The notes beneath the pieces were generated by a model that saw only the letters and a list, made by a program, of their open reading frames with translations, did not search any database and was not told where the DNA came from. Below are positions 11,420-25,689 of a DNA stretch of 64,000 nt, piece by piece. Within the stretch, counting starts at the first letter, position 1, and the number at the start of each line of letters is the position of its first letter. Where the stretch lies: NCBI RefSeq assembly GCF_047511655.1, contig NC_133390.1, positions 161,298,583 to 161,362,582 on the forward strand, in the 5' to 3' direction. The position numbers and the translations under genes are program-made. The stretch is from Castor canadensis. Its lineage: Eukaryota > Chordata > Mammalia > Rodentia > Castoridae.

Positions 11420-11492
11420 GTCTTTCTTTTCCCTCCCCATCTCCCTCTTTTCCTTTCTCCTTTCACCCTTTCTTCCCCCTCTCTTCCTTCCC
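11420..11492 (+). repeat. long polypyrimidine tract
   Basis: About 70 nt of almost pure C/T ending at an antisense B1 T-run; low complexity. Confidence 0.85.
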
Positions 11493-11600
11493 TTCAGTTT
11501 TTTTTTTTTTTTTTGAGAATCTTGGTATGTAGCCTGGGCTGGCTTCAAACTCTCAATCCTCCTGCCTCAGTGCCTCCATGCCTGGCTTATAGTCCCAAAT
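11493..11600 (-). repeat. B1 SINE, antisense
   Basis: T-run, 'gtagcctgggctggcttcaa' and 'aatcctcctgcctcag', the reverse complement of B1 with a truncated head. Confidence 0.8.
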
Positions 11601-11800
11601 TTTGCCATTCTCATGGTGGCTAACATCTCGAGCAGGCACCCGAAAGGACCAAAGAGAAGAAGAGAAACTCAAACCAACTCATACATTTAAAAGGTTAAAA
11701 GGAAGTTTCTAGAACTGCTCTGTCCCATATGGTCCATGTGACTATTAAAATTAAATAGAATTAAAAACTCAATACCCTAGTTGTACTAAAAGTTCTATTG

Positions 11801-11898
11801 GAGGGGCTGGGGATATAGCTCACTGGCAGAAAGCCTCCCACCTGCCTGTTCAGGGTCCTGAGTTCAATCCCCAGCACCACAGTCACCAAGACCAAAAA
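11801..11898 (+). repeat. ID-type SINE
   Basis: 'ggggctggggatatagctca' and 'gagttcaatccccagcacca'; closest to the classical ID consensus. Confidence 0.88.
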
Positions 11899-12167
11899 GA
11901 ACGTTCTATAGCACAGTTCTGTTATAGCCATCTGTGAAGTGAATTTTTCATGTTATTCCTGTTCTCCATTCATGTAGATACTTCTAAGTATCATCAGAAG
12001 TTGCTTAGTACACTGGAAAGAATAAAACTGCCATAAACTCTATCCCTTATTAATTATGTGACCCTGGCTAAGCAGGATCTCATGGAGCTTTAGTTTATCT
12101 TATTTGTAAAGTAAGTGTTCATATTTAGTCTACAGGGTTTATATCCCGGGAACAGAGCAGGAGCTCA

Positions 12168-14702
<2,535 letters not shown>

Positions 14703-14734
14703 TTAAGAGTCAAGCTCAAAGCAAATACAAAATG

Positions 14735-15790
14735 AACCTGCATTCATTCCTTTGACAGACATTTACAGGGGCCACTGCCCAAGAAGCTAGGGGAGCAAAG
14801 AGACTGAAAAGAGATGGCACCTATTCTTTAGGTGTCCCCAGTGTAGTGAGGGAAGTAAATGTGTACTTGAGCTACAATCTCTTTCGAATTGGGATAGGCG
14901 TAAACTTAGGGTTCTAAGCGAGTGTGGAAGAGTAGTATCACTGGGAAAGCCAGGGGGGATTCACAAGAAGGTGTCTGAACCATGATGACTTGGGGGAGGA
15001 ATGAAAAAGAATCTGTGGGGCTATTCTAAGGAGTTTGGGTTTTATCTTTTTTTAAGGTTGAGGTATACATAGAGTAAGACACACTGTCTTAATGTACAGT
15101 TCAGCAAGTTTTTACCTATGTAACAGATGCATGTAAGTACTACCCAAAGTAAGACAGATAATATAGCACCTGAGAAGGCTCACTCATGCCCTTGTGCAAT
15201 CAATTCTTATTCCCTCCACAGTTCTGACTTATGTCACTTGAGATTCCTGTGGCCTGTTCTTGTCATAGAGAGGCTTTAAGTGGAGAGGGGAGTTGATATG
15301 ATCAATTTTATGCACTGATAAGATCCCCTGGCAGCCAGTAATATGGAACAAGGACCGGAGCTGGGTGAGACTGAAAGCAACACAAAATGGAAGGGACCAC
15401 TAAGAGATGAGAAAGCCAGGAGTGTATGCTGTCACAGAAATCATGGGAGAAGAGGTTCCAGCAGGATGGAAAGATGGATGACAGGCAGGCAGGTACAGAA
15501 AATGGGTTTAGAGGTAAGTGAAGAAGCTGAGCAACTTAATACCTCAGAGTCTTTTCTCTGTAAGAAGAAATTCAAAGGCATGGGCTGACAGTGAACAAGA
15601 AGGGGGATAAACACAGGACTTGAAGAGAGAAATAAAAGTCTCAAATATTTCCTTTGGGGAAACAGAGCATACTGGAAAGACATAAAAGTGTGGCCCAAGT
15701 GTACTGAGGAATGAGCTGAAGCTGGAGACCATAAATGTGTACAACCGTAAAATGCTGGCATTAGATGGAGGCTCAGAGAACATGTAGTCT
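14735..15790 (-). repeat. L2 LINE, antisense (decayed)
   Basis: Reverse-L2 order: 'tctaaggagtttgggtttta', 'gataagatcccctggcagcc' and 'tgcagaaccg'-type remnants, ending 'agatggaggctcagagaaca'. Diverged; boundaries uncertain. Confidence 0.5.
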
Positions 15791-15799
15791 GGTGGTCTC

Positions 15800-17390
15800 A
15801 TGCTTCTTTTCTTCTCTCTTTACTGGGGGCTTCTGAAAAGATAAGTCTTTGCTGCTTGTCATCACCCACAATTTGATGTGCACTTGTGAACCCAGCAGCT
15901 CTGAGCTGCTCACAACAGAGCTGGTCTGGATTATCCCTTTGGGTCAAGAGACAGCTTCAGGGCACAATCAAGACTCTGACACTGTGGAAAGAGTCTTACT
16001 CACTGAGATCCACACACCCCGTGAGGAAAGGAACTCCTGGTCTCTGGGAGGTTTCTTGGCCAGAAATCCCCTGGTCTCTGTGGCCCCAAGAAGTCAGGGA
16101 GGGGAAGAAGCTCTAAGTCGCCTTTTCCAGGCTAGGAAAATGCTAGGTGTGGATGCCATGAAGCTTGGCCAAAGACTAATGACACCCTGTGGGCACTGGT
16201 TCATAATGACAGTCCCGAGGCTGCTGTGCCATCCCCTGCCTGAAATACTGGCCAATGGATTAATGAGTAGGAAAGGAAGCTAACTGCATAGTGAGACCCA
16301 GCAGTCAGAGGTAAGAAAAGCATTTCTCAGATTAATAGGACCACTAAAAGAAGAAGGTAAGAATTTGAATAAAAAGACCACTTAAAGAAGCTTAATTACG
16401 GGACAAAGGATATTTCTTAGAATTAAAAACATGACTTTCCAAACCAAAAAGTTCAACTAATGAAATAAAGATAATAACGATAACAATGATAATAAAGATG
16501 GCTAATTCTGAGACCCAATGAGTGGCCCAGAAGATCAAGTAGAGTTCTGAGCAAGAATAGAGAGAGGAGGATATTGTGAAAGGTAGAATACAGGTCCAAG
16601 AGAACCAACACATAAATAACTAGGAATTTGGAATGGGACAAGGGAACAGATGTAGAAGCTAAAGCAAACAAATATTTGAAACATTTCCCTTAGCTGCCAA
16701 AAGATTTATTATGTAGATAGTGATATTATTATGTAAATATACACCTAGTCACATTCTGGTAAAAGTCTTCAATTCTAAAGATGAAGAGAAAAATCACACA
16801 TGATTTTAGGAAGAAACAAGTAACTTATGAAAATGAGACTGGCTTTGAACTCATCTGCAAAAATGAATGCAAGAAGACAGTGGAATAGCACCTACTGAAT
16901 GCAAATACAGGACTGTGCCTCCTCTATACCCCAATAAGCCCTATATATAGCTAAGATATTTACCAGTCAAGATGAAGAACTAGATGCAAGGATCACCTCC
17001 CTATCACCCAAAGGATGATACTTGAGAAAGGACTCTGCTCAAACAAAACAGGGGCATAATGGGATGGGAAGATGAATGAAAAAGGAAAACACTGACAATT
17101 CTTTTTCTCTTAGCATAGAAAACCTTCTTCATATACATGTTTAAGTGGAAGTTCAGTAGATGAAACAGACAAAATTAGGGGTGAAGGCAATGGTAGGGAC
17201 CCAGCATCTTTTATTCAACTTAGTAGTTTTGTGAAGATAACTCCGGGTTCCCCAAGGTGTTGGTTCCCAAGCTATGTCCTCCGATTATATGACAGAAACT
17301 GCCATAGAGCTAATGAAATGGGAACCTATATATCTAAAAACTGAGCTCATCTGCTCTTTTGACAGAATTTCCTTCGTGATTTATAGTCCT
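15800..17390. other. unclassified intronic stretch
   Basis: No repeat or exon recognised. It contains a 144-codon open frame (15849-16283) with no similarity that I recognise and AT-rich 'gataataacgataacaatga'-type low-complexity sequence near 16465. Confidence 0.5.
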
Positions 17391-17394
17391 CACT

Positions 17395-17840
17395 CAAGCT
17401 AGAAACCTTGGAATCTCTGCTTTTTCTTACCTCCCTCTGAATTCCCCCCATTCCCTACATTTCATTAGTGCTATTCTTCCAACATCTTCAAATCCACTGA
17501 CAACAACTACAACAGGTTCCTCTGGCCCTTTGCCTTTGTGCCTGCCCCTCTTGAATCCACATTTTGCACTGCACTTACATAACCTTTCTAAAATAAAAAT
17601 CTGATCACTCTTCTCCATACTTAAAATTCTCCTGCTGAACAGGTAGTGCTATCTCATATTTACCTCCTTTCTCCTACCACTGGGCACAGCTCTATGACAG
17701 CATGGAGCATGATGTATTACATGTGTGTGTATGTGTCTTACCTATTTTAGACTGGTTCTCGGAGGGCAGGGGCAATCCTGTACCTAGAAGCATTCAGAAG
17801 AACATCTGGTCCCTGGCAAGTGCTCAAGAATATTTGTATA
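17395..17840 (+). repeat. L2 LINE fragment
   Basis: 'aaataaaaatctgatcactc' then 'agggcaggggcaatcctgta' and 'ggtccctggcaagtgctcaa', the L2 3' order. Confidence 0.65.
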
Positions 17841-17929
17841 AATTTTGCTTTCAAAGTAGGAAATACAAGGGTGTGGCAGCCCAACATTTCTGCTGATAAC
17901 TACAAAAGCCACATAATTTTCAAAAATCT

Positions 17930-18015
17930 TTTTTTTTTTTTTTTTTGGCAGTACTGGGGATTGAACTCAGGGTCTGGTGCTTGCTAGGCACCACTTGTGC
18001 CACACCACCAGCCCT
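17930..18015 (-). repeat. ID-type SINE, antisense
   Basis: T-run, 'tactggggattgaactcagg' and 'ccacaccaccagccc'. Confidence 0.85.
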
Positions 18016-19225
18016 ACATAAATCATTTCTTAAAGTATCCATATTTGTGGAACAACTTGGACTAGATAGACTAATAGTCTAGGAAGAGGAGAAAGTTCAG
18101 AGGGCTTCAACAACCAATACCTTTGTATTTTATTTATTCACTAAATAGATACATTAGCTGATCCTGGACACAGGCTCAGGATTAGTGCATGGCTGTCACT
18201 GGGGAAGAGAGACCTCAATGATCATTTGGGGCTGGCAAGCCTATACTGCAGTCTTGAGGGACCTCAAAATACAAAACTTCTGGAAGCCTGCTGCTGGGGA
18301 CAAAGAAACCAGTAGGTACTTTGGTGTTCTTCAAAACTAGAGTGACAAAACAGGAGATATGAGAGACCTTCAACACTGGGTTGGTAACTCAAGACATGAA
18401 GTGGCAGGCTCAAGAACGAAGGTGAAAACCTTTGCAGGGCAGAAGGGACTCTTCCAGTCCTGCAAGTCCAAGGAGACAAACAGCCTATTAGGCTCTCAAC
18501 TGAAAGCTCTGGAAGCCCACACTTCCAACAGCAAGGATGAACCTGAATGGGTCTGAGCCTTCCCAGGACTGCAACCCAGCAGTGACCGAGTTCAATTCCG
18601 TCTAGACTGAAGCATGCAGCTCCCTTGACTACTAACCTAACACAAGCCTGGTGGGGGAAGAGAGCATTACAAGAAGCCACTAATTTCTTTTATAGAATGT
18701 CTTATACACAATAAGAAGTTCTAAACATGTTGAGTAGAAAAAACACATCACTGAAAATCAAGAGGGAAGACGGACAAAAGCAGACCCACAGACAACCCAA
18801 ACACTGGAGTTAGCAGTCAAGGCCTTTAAAATAAATAATACTAATATAGTCAAGAAACAGAGGCAATGATTTTTCTTTTCAAATAACTTCCCTTTCTACT
18901 CTAAGAGGTTACTTATTGCTGTCTTCTTTTTAATGGATGATTTGGAGATATTATAGCTAGAAACTGGAACTAGAAAATCCCAAGAATTAAAGGTGTTTTG
19001 TTTAACATAAATTAAATTGAACTCATTTAATTAAACTTAAAAGTTGACTGCACAGTTATTGAATCCCAATAGTATAGTTTTTGTTATTTTAGGTAGACTT
19101 TTACTTTTAACCATGTTTAATCAAGAACCTTTTGATGGTTGTATAAATCCTGACTCAGTTTTTTTTTTTTATAAAGTATTCTCTAGATACAACTATTATT
19201 CTTTGTAAGCTTTTATTTAAAATAA

Positions 19226-19395
19226 ATCTGAGCCAGCATAATGGTTCACACTTGTAATCCCAGTACGCAGAAAGCTGAGGCAGGAGGATCATTAGTTTGA
19301 GGGCAGCCTGGGCTACAAAGTGAATTAGAGGCTAGCTTGGGCTGCATGGTGAGACCCTGTCTTAAAAACAACAAAACAAAACAAAACAAAACAAA
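19226..19395 (+). repeat. B1 SINE
   Basis: 'ggttcacacttgtaatccca', 'ggcagcctgggctacaaag' and 'gagaccctgtctt', with an (AAAAC)n tail. Confidence 0.88.
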
Positions 19396-20067
19396 TACAA
19401 TTAAGTAAATTTGACAATTTTTCCCTTTTCAAGTAACCCCTCTATTCTCCCAAAAAAGATGGCAAAGTAAGTGAAAAGATAAAGAAATTTATCACAGAAT
19501 TAGCTGGAATCTATAAAAATATCAAATGGACACTGATTATGACTACAGTGCAATTACACTGTATAGTCTATATAAATACAGTAGCCATAATTAAGGACTC
19601 AACCAATAGCAAATTGGACTTACCAGAAGATAACATTAATGATTGGAAGACAAATTGATAAAAAACACCAAAACTTAAGCAAACAAAAAAGAATTACAGA
19701 ATAATAAACACAGGTGATAAAAGAGATGAGAATGTATTGAAAGGTCTCACTTGTGAATGAGTCCCAGAGATAGCATAAAGCAGATGCAAGATTAGTGTCC
19801 AAAACAAATGAAAGAGATTAACCCACAAATTCAAGAAACTCAGAAAATTCCACATTGACCAATATAAGAGAAGCACACTCAAGACACATCACAGTCATTC
19901 TGCTGAAAACCAAAGAGAAAAATCCTACAAGCTGTGAAACAATAACTGACAACTGACTTTTCAACAGAAATGCCAAACAGAATAACATCTTTAAAGTGCT
20001 AGAAGAAAATAACTACCAACCTTGAATTTTATACTCTACAAAAACGTCTTTCAAAAGTGAATATTAC

Positions 20068-20225
20068 GAAGCTGAGTGTGGTGGTACAAGCCTGTAATTC
20101 TAACACTGGGGAGGCTGAGGCAGGAGGACCTTGGGTTCAAGGCCAGCCTCGACTACACAGAGTGTTGAGGTGAGCCTGGGCTGCATAGTGAGCCTTTGTT
20201 TCCAAAAAATAAACAAACAAATAAA
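20068..20225 (+). repeat. B1 SINE
   Basis: 'gtgtggtggtacaagcctgt', 'ggccagcctcgactacacag' and a second 'gcctgggctgcatagtgag', as in B1 with its internal duplication. Confidence 0.88.
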
Positions 20226-20847
20226 AGACAAATCAACCCAAACAAAAACATATGGATTGGGGGATGTAGCACCATGGTAAGTGCTTGCCTAGTATGTGCA
20301 TCAAAATACAGATGGCTCACATGTGTTTATCAGACAAAAATCTAAGGGAATTCATTGCTATCAGGGCTGTACTAAAAGAAAAAACATTAACTTAGAAGCA
20401 TGGAAATATATGTAGGAATAAAGAAAATGAAACAGGTCAATATAAAAGAATTATTAATTATATATTATGTCTACATAGTTATGTCTTTTATGGTTTAAGA
20501 ACATATAAAGCTAAAATAAAAGACAGTAAATATGCAAAAAAAAGTCAGGAGAGGAAGAAGGTAAGTGTTCTAAGCACCTAACTATTTCAGGCTGTGGCAA
20601 GATAATTTGTATTATACTATAATGTCAAGATATTGAATACATGTTGAAATCTGAGGACATACTCTAAAATAATAAAGGCTTATCTACCTGACAAGTTTAC
20701 AGGGCAGTACAAATGGGATAAGTATTTTTGATTTATCCAAAAGAAAGCAAAAATGAGGATAAAAGCAAACCAGATAAGCCAAATAGGAAATGAATAGTAA
20801 GATGACAGAAGCCCTACTAAAAGTCATTACATTCATTCACATTCTTT

Positions 20848-21068
20848 CAATAGCAGCACTGCTGACATTTTGGGCTGGATAGTAATTTGTTGATGGAGGA
20901 CAGTCCTAGGGTATTCAGCAGCATCTTTGGCCTTTAGTTTGTGGCCATCCATCTGTCCACTAGAGGCCATTAGCACTTTCCCAGGTGTGACAACCAAAAA
21001 TGTCTCCAGTCATTGCCAAATGTCCTGTGGAGGTCAAAAATCACCCCTGGATGGGAATCACAATCCCA
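20848..21068 (-). mobile_element. MER20 (hAT-Charlie) DNA transposon
   Basis: 'cactgctgacattttgggct', 'attcagcagcatctttggcc', 'caaccaaaaatgtctccagt' and 'cattgccaaatgtcctgtgg' are the MER20 consensus in reverse orientation, over almost its full ~220 bp. Confidence 0.85.
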
Positions 21069-21424
21069 TTCAAAATCCCAGCAGGATTTTTGTAGAAATG
21101 AACATGATGATTTAAAAATTGTTATGGGAATGTAAAAGACCTAGAATAGCAAAAATGATCCTGAAAAAGAAGAAAGAAATTGGGAAACTTACACCATCTG
21201 ATTTCAAGACAAAAGTACCTATTATGGTACAGTACACAGTGTATAATTGCCATAAAGACAAACAGATTAAGGGAGAAGAAGAAAAACTAAAAATAGTACC
21301 ACACGAAGAACAGAGTCCAAACATAGATGCACACACCTGACAAAGGTGACAGTAAAGTGGAGTGTGAGAAGGAATGGTCTTTCCAATTAAAGATGCCATG
21401 TCACCTGGATATTTGTATGAAAAA

Positions 21425-21725
21425 TTATAAAGTAGTCTTCCCTTATCTATGGGGGATATGCTCTGAGACACCCAGTACATTCCTGAAACCTCCGATTGTC
21501 TCAAACCCTACACATACTATGTTTTTTCATATATAAACCTACCTATGATAAAGCTTAATTAATAAATTAGCCACAGTAAGAGGTTAACAACAATAACTAC
21601 TAATAAAACAGAACAATACACTATAATATGAATGTGGTGACTCTCTGGAAAGAGTCAAGACACATAATATTTTTAGGCATGGTTTGACTAGAGGTAACAG
21701 TAACCACAGAAAGCAAAAACGCAGG
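21425..21725 (+). mobile_element. Tigger1/MER2-type DNA transposon remnant
   Basis: 'agtcttcccttatctatggg', 'ctatgataaagcttaattaa' and 'gccacagtaagaggttaaca', ending 'accacagaaagcaaaaacgc'; the order matches the TcMar-Tigger MER2 non-autonomous element. Confidence 0.8.
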
Positions 21726-21926
21726 TAAGTGTATATCCACGTATGCAAATCTGTATCTAGTTTACATTTCACATCTGATTTAAATGTGAAGTGTAAACCA
21801 ATAATGCTTTCCAAAGAAAACAGAGAACATTTTTGTGAGCTTGGAGTAGGCAAAGACTTCTTAAACAGGATATAAAAACAAGATACATAAAAGAAAAATA
21901 TCGATAAATTGGACATTAAAAATAAG

Positions 21927-22075
21927 AACTGTTTGATGGGTGTGGTGGTACATGCTTGTAATACCATCATTTGGGAGGCCAAGGAAGGAGGATCAGAAGT
22001 TCAGAGCCAGCTTGCACTACAAAGCAAGACCTTAACTCAAATAAATAGCTAAATAAAGTTAAAAAAAAAAAAAGG
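21927..22075 (+). repeat. B1 SINE
   Basis: 'gtgtggtggtacatgcttgt', 'gccagcttgcactacaaagc' and an A-tail; inserted in the L1. Confidence 0.85.
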
Positions 22076-22607
22076 AACTGTTCACCAAAATAACACTATT
22101 AAGATACTGAAAAACCCTGTAAAGCGAGGGAAGATATTTGTTATATATCTGCCAAAACACTCAAATCCAGAACATATAAAAGATATGTTAACAAAAATAA
22201 ATCATTAAGAAAAAGACACCAGGAACACAGGAAAGGACTTGAACAGACATATCACAAGGAAGGATATCCAAATGCCAATAAACATACGAAAGGATATTCA
22301 ACATGGTTAGTCAAGAAAATGGGAATAAAAATCACTATACCATTACATACCCTCCGGAGGGGTTAAATTAAAAAGGAGAGGAAAATATCAGTGTTGGCAA
22401 GGATATAAAACTACTAGAGCTCTCACGCAGTGCTGGTGGAAGTGCAGATTGGTATAACTACTTTGCAACACTCTTTGGCTGTATCTAATGTTCTAAAGGT
22501 GAACAAATGTATGCTATGTGATCTAGCCGGTCCACTTAACAGAAATGCATATATAAGTTTCTCAAAAGATGTGTTATAGAAAACACTACCCACAATCACC
22601 CTAAAAT

Positions 22608-22800
22608 GGAAGCTGGGTACCGATGACTCATGCCTGTAATCATAGCTACTGAGGAGGCAAAGGATCACAGTTCGAAGCCAGCCTGGGCAAATACTCTGCA
22701 AGACCCTATGTTGAAAAAAACCCACCACACACAAAAAAAGGGCTGGTGGAGTGGCTCAAGGTGTAAGCCCTGAGTTCAAACCACAGTACTGCAAAACGGC
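22608..22800 (+). repeat. B1-ID composite SINE
   Basis: B1 'gactcatgcctgtaatcata' and 'gccagcctgggcaaatact', then ID 'gggctggtggagtggctcaa' with the middle of the ID deleted, and 'gagttcaaaccacagtactg'. Inserted in the L1. Confidence 0.9.
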
Positions 22801-23789
22801 AACAAAAACGGAAGCTACCCAAATGCCCATCTATAGTAGAATGGATAAATTGTATATTCTCTCAATGGAATGCTATAAGATGATCTGTCATAATCAGAAA
22901 TCTTCTGAAGAATGGGTTAAGGCTCTGAAACAGATAAGCCACATTTTTGTAAGAAAGATAATATAACACACTGCTACTCTGATATGACTATAAAAGGCAA
23001 TCATATAGCTTTATGGGATGGTCATGAAATCGCGCTTGCGTGACAATATGTCAATTACAGGAGGGATTGGTTAGAGATTTAGAGCTAGGAGCCCTAGATT
23101 CTATTTCTATAAAGTGCGACCCTGATTATTTAAAGTGGTGCTGCTGCCAAGCTTGATGTTTGTAAAACCAACACAACTGGGGCATTCTGGCTCAGAAAGT
23201 GGTACTAGGATGAGGCATGCAGAGCAAGTCAATGATTAATATGAGTTCAGAAAGTAACCAAATAAACATAAGCACGAATAAACGGTTCTTGCCTGCTAAT
23301 GGCCTCATCATTTAGTGTGATCCTGGGAAGCAGCCACAGCAGAGATGGTAGAAGAGGTCTGCAACTGGGGAGTGTGGATAAATTTCCTTGCCCCCTCCAA
23401 GCCTCTTTCCCTCCTCCCATGGTATCACAGGCATGGGCTATGTAGGATACCCGGGTCAAGTATACAGGTGGTGAAGACAAATGGACCACTCTGTACAGGA
23501 TAAGGTGTTGTACTTCACATTTAAAGGGTAAGATGGTAGATCACAGGTACCTATTGTATCATATAAGCAAGAAGGGGGAAAAAGAAATGCAAAAAGGGGG
23601 AAAAAGAAGAACAAACAGAAGTTTGGAAATTTAATAGCAATAGAGAAGTATTCATGGAGGGGGAAGAATGTGTTGGGGTAGGAGAACCACATGCCAGCGG
23701 CTAGGCAGAAGGGCTGTCACAAGTACAGGCCAGAAGGGAGCAAAGATGCAGCACTGAACGAGAGATGATATTGTGGTGCCCTAACCCAG

Positions 23790-24205
23790 GTCTCACCCTG
23801 AGGCAATACTCTGATGGGATCATGAGCTCCAGGCTTTGCACTTACTGCTCTCCCACACATCCTCATGGCTTGCCCTTTCCTTTCTCAGGACTTTGCTCAA
23901 ATGTGGCTCCAAAGGCCTCTGATTGCCCCTATTTAAAATTGCAATCCATTCTCATTCCTCCTCACTCTGGCTCTCCTTATCTCCTTTGCCTGCCTTTTAA
24001 ATTTTCCTCTGCAGCAGTTGGTACTACCTGTCAGACCAGATCATCTAATTGTTTGGTTATTTTGTTTTATTTTTGGATTGAATCCAGGTCTGCCTCTCTT
24101 TAGTCACCAACTATAGGCTCTAGGCAGTAGTGATTTTTGACTGATTTATTTATGGTTTCTGGCACAGAGCCAGTGTTTAATAAGCACTTGTTGAATTAAT
24201 GGCCA
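23790..24205 (+). repeat. L2 LINE 3' region
   Basis: 'ggctttgcacttactgctct', 'ggactttgctcaaatgtggc' and, at the end, 'ggcacagagccagtgtttaa' then 'taagcacttgttgaatta'. Confidence 0.75.
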
Positions 24206-24439
24206 TAACCCAAGATCTGGTTCTCTCCCTGGTACAGCTTTGACAACAGGTACACCTGAACTGGATTCTGAATAACATCATTGTCATCTTCTTCTCTTGG
24301 GGTGACTTATTCCAACAAGTAGTTGATCTCATCCATCTAGAGAGATCCTGCTGTATGTATTTTGGGGAGCAATCACAGTTTCAGATTTTGGCTATGCCCT
24401 AGTCTACTTTTAGATGGTTTCCAGAACAGAAATCTTATC

Positions 24440-24530
24440 GTCTGGCTTCTAGTCCTGGCTCCTGCAGCACCTGGCTATGTAATTCCCACAAATTTTAGCT
24501 TCCTCAAAAAAAAATAAACTTGATGGATAA
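24440..24530 (+). repeat. MIR fragment
   Basis: 'cttctagtcctggctcctgc' and 'acctggctatgtaattccc', the MIR core. Confidence 0.5.
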
Positions 24531-24567
24531 AATGACAAAACTTCCAACTTCTGAAAATTAGCCTATG

Positions 24568-24700
24568 GATATCTGGGCATGGTGCTATACACCTGTAATT
24601 CCAGTACTCAGGAGGCTAAGACAGGAGAATCATGAGTTCATGGCCAACCTGGGTTACCTAGGAAGATCTTGTCTCAAAAAAAAAAAAAAAAAAAAAAGGA
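24568..24700 (+). repeat. B1 SINE
   Basis: 'gggcatggtgctatacacct', 'ggccaacctgggttacctag' and a long A-tail. Confidence 0.88.
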
Positions 24701-24889
24701 AGATCAAAATAAATAAATAGTCTGTGGAAAGGAGGACTAGACTAGGTTTAGATCCAAGACAGAAGTTCAGATATAAGAAGTAGCAACACAAATTCCTGAA
24801 TAGGAAGAAGAAAATTTTTGTTGTTGCTGTTTTTGTTAAAAAAAAAAAATCCATTCTATGCAAGGCAATGTGCTAGGTATTTTATGTGT

Positions 24890-25060
24890 ACAAATCCCTC
24901 ATCCACAAGCTGAGAAGGTCAAGCCTCAGGGATGATGTGCTGGCCACACAGCAAGCAGGTGTCAGTCTCAGGGTTCAGCTCAGGCCTTGCAGCCTCCGGA
25001 GGCTGGCTATGTGCTCTTTCCACTACACACAACTTCCCAGCCTGGCTGTTCAGCAGAATA
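24890..25060 (-). repeat. MIR SINE, antisense
   Basis: 'ccacacagcaagcaggtgtc' then 'ctcagggttcagctcaggcc' and 'gctctttccactac', matching the reverse MIR core and end. Confidence 0.55.
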
Positions 25061-25224
25061 GAGGAGGAATGGTTCAAACTCAGACTCCTGGGTTCCACAC
25101 CAGATGTACTGGAACACAGTCTAATTTCTGGTGAAAGAGGTATACATGGGAATCTAGGATTTTAAAAGTTTTCTCACTCAGGCAGGAGTAGGAGCCCTGT
25201 CCTATGAATAGTCTCCATGGGTCT

Positions 25225-25318
25225 CTCTTCTTTTCCTTTTTTGGCAATACTGGGGTTTGAATTCAGGTCCTCATGCTTGCTAGGCAGGGGCTCTACCACT
25301 TGAACTACACCCCCAGCC
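25225..25318 (-). repeat. ID-type SINE, antisense
   Basis: 'tactggggtttgaattcagg', 'gctaggcaggggctctacca' and 'ctacacccccagcc'. Confidence 0.87.
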
Positions 25319-25399
25319 TTTTCTTGCTTTAGTTATTTTTCAGGAAGGAATGGCTTAATGCCTGGGCTGAAACTAGAAATTGGGGCAAGGTCTCCAGGT

Positions 25400-25500
25400 A
25401 GCTGATTATATATATGTGTTTATTCTATTTATTTATATAAATAAAATGTTTATTTACCTATACACATGTACATACATGCATACTTATAAATAGAGAACTT
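25400..25500. repeat. AT-rich low-complexity stretch
   Basis: Alternating TA and TTTA/ATAC units, including a TATATATA run near 25407 and ACATGTACATACATGCATAC near 25463. Confidence 0.7.
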
Positions 25501-25689
25501 CTTTTGGAAGATGGAATAGAACTAGATTTTGCTATTTTTCTGTTAAATACAACTAAACTCTGGGCATTAGACAGTAAACAAACATAAGAAGACTGAAAGA
25601 AAGAGACAGGAGAGCAGACTTCTTAGGGTTCTCAGGACCTCAGGAATGACATAATATTAATTCCCTAAGTTTTCTTTCTGTCTCATAGA

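Larger units (their letters stand above)
18720..20820 (+). mobile_element. L1 LINE 5'/ORF1-region remnant, broken by B1 SINEs
   Basis: 'ctggagttagcagtcaaggc', 'gaaatgccaaacagaataac', 'atcttt..aaagtgctagaag' and 'tctaagggaattcattgct' are in the order seen in old L1/HAL1 5' halves. It has no intact open frame and carries two B1 insertions. Confidence 0.6.
21090..22960 (+). mobile_element. L1 LINE ORF2 3' region, broken by Tigger and two SINEs
   Basis: 21090-21424 contains 'aagacctagaatagcaaaaa' and 'ctgatttcaagacaaaagta'. From 21860 on it contains 'ataaattggacattaaaaat', 'gaacagacatatcacaagga', 'ggatattcaacatggttagt' and 'gatctagccggtccac'. These are consecutive L1 ORF2/3' UTR landmarks. Interrupted at 21425-21725, 21927-22075 and 22608-22800; frame long dead. 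Confidence 0.75.

Noticed and set aside
15849-16283. 144-codon open frame on the plus strand in TTI1 intron 1
   Set aside because: No family resemblance, no Kozak or exon context, lies in intronic sequence; length is within chance for an AT-moderate 64-kb window.
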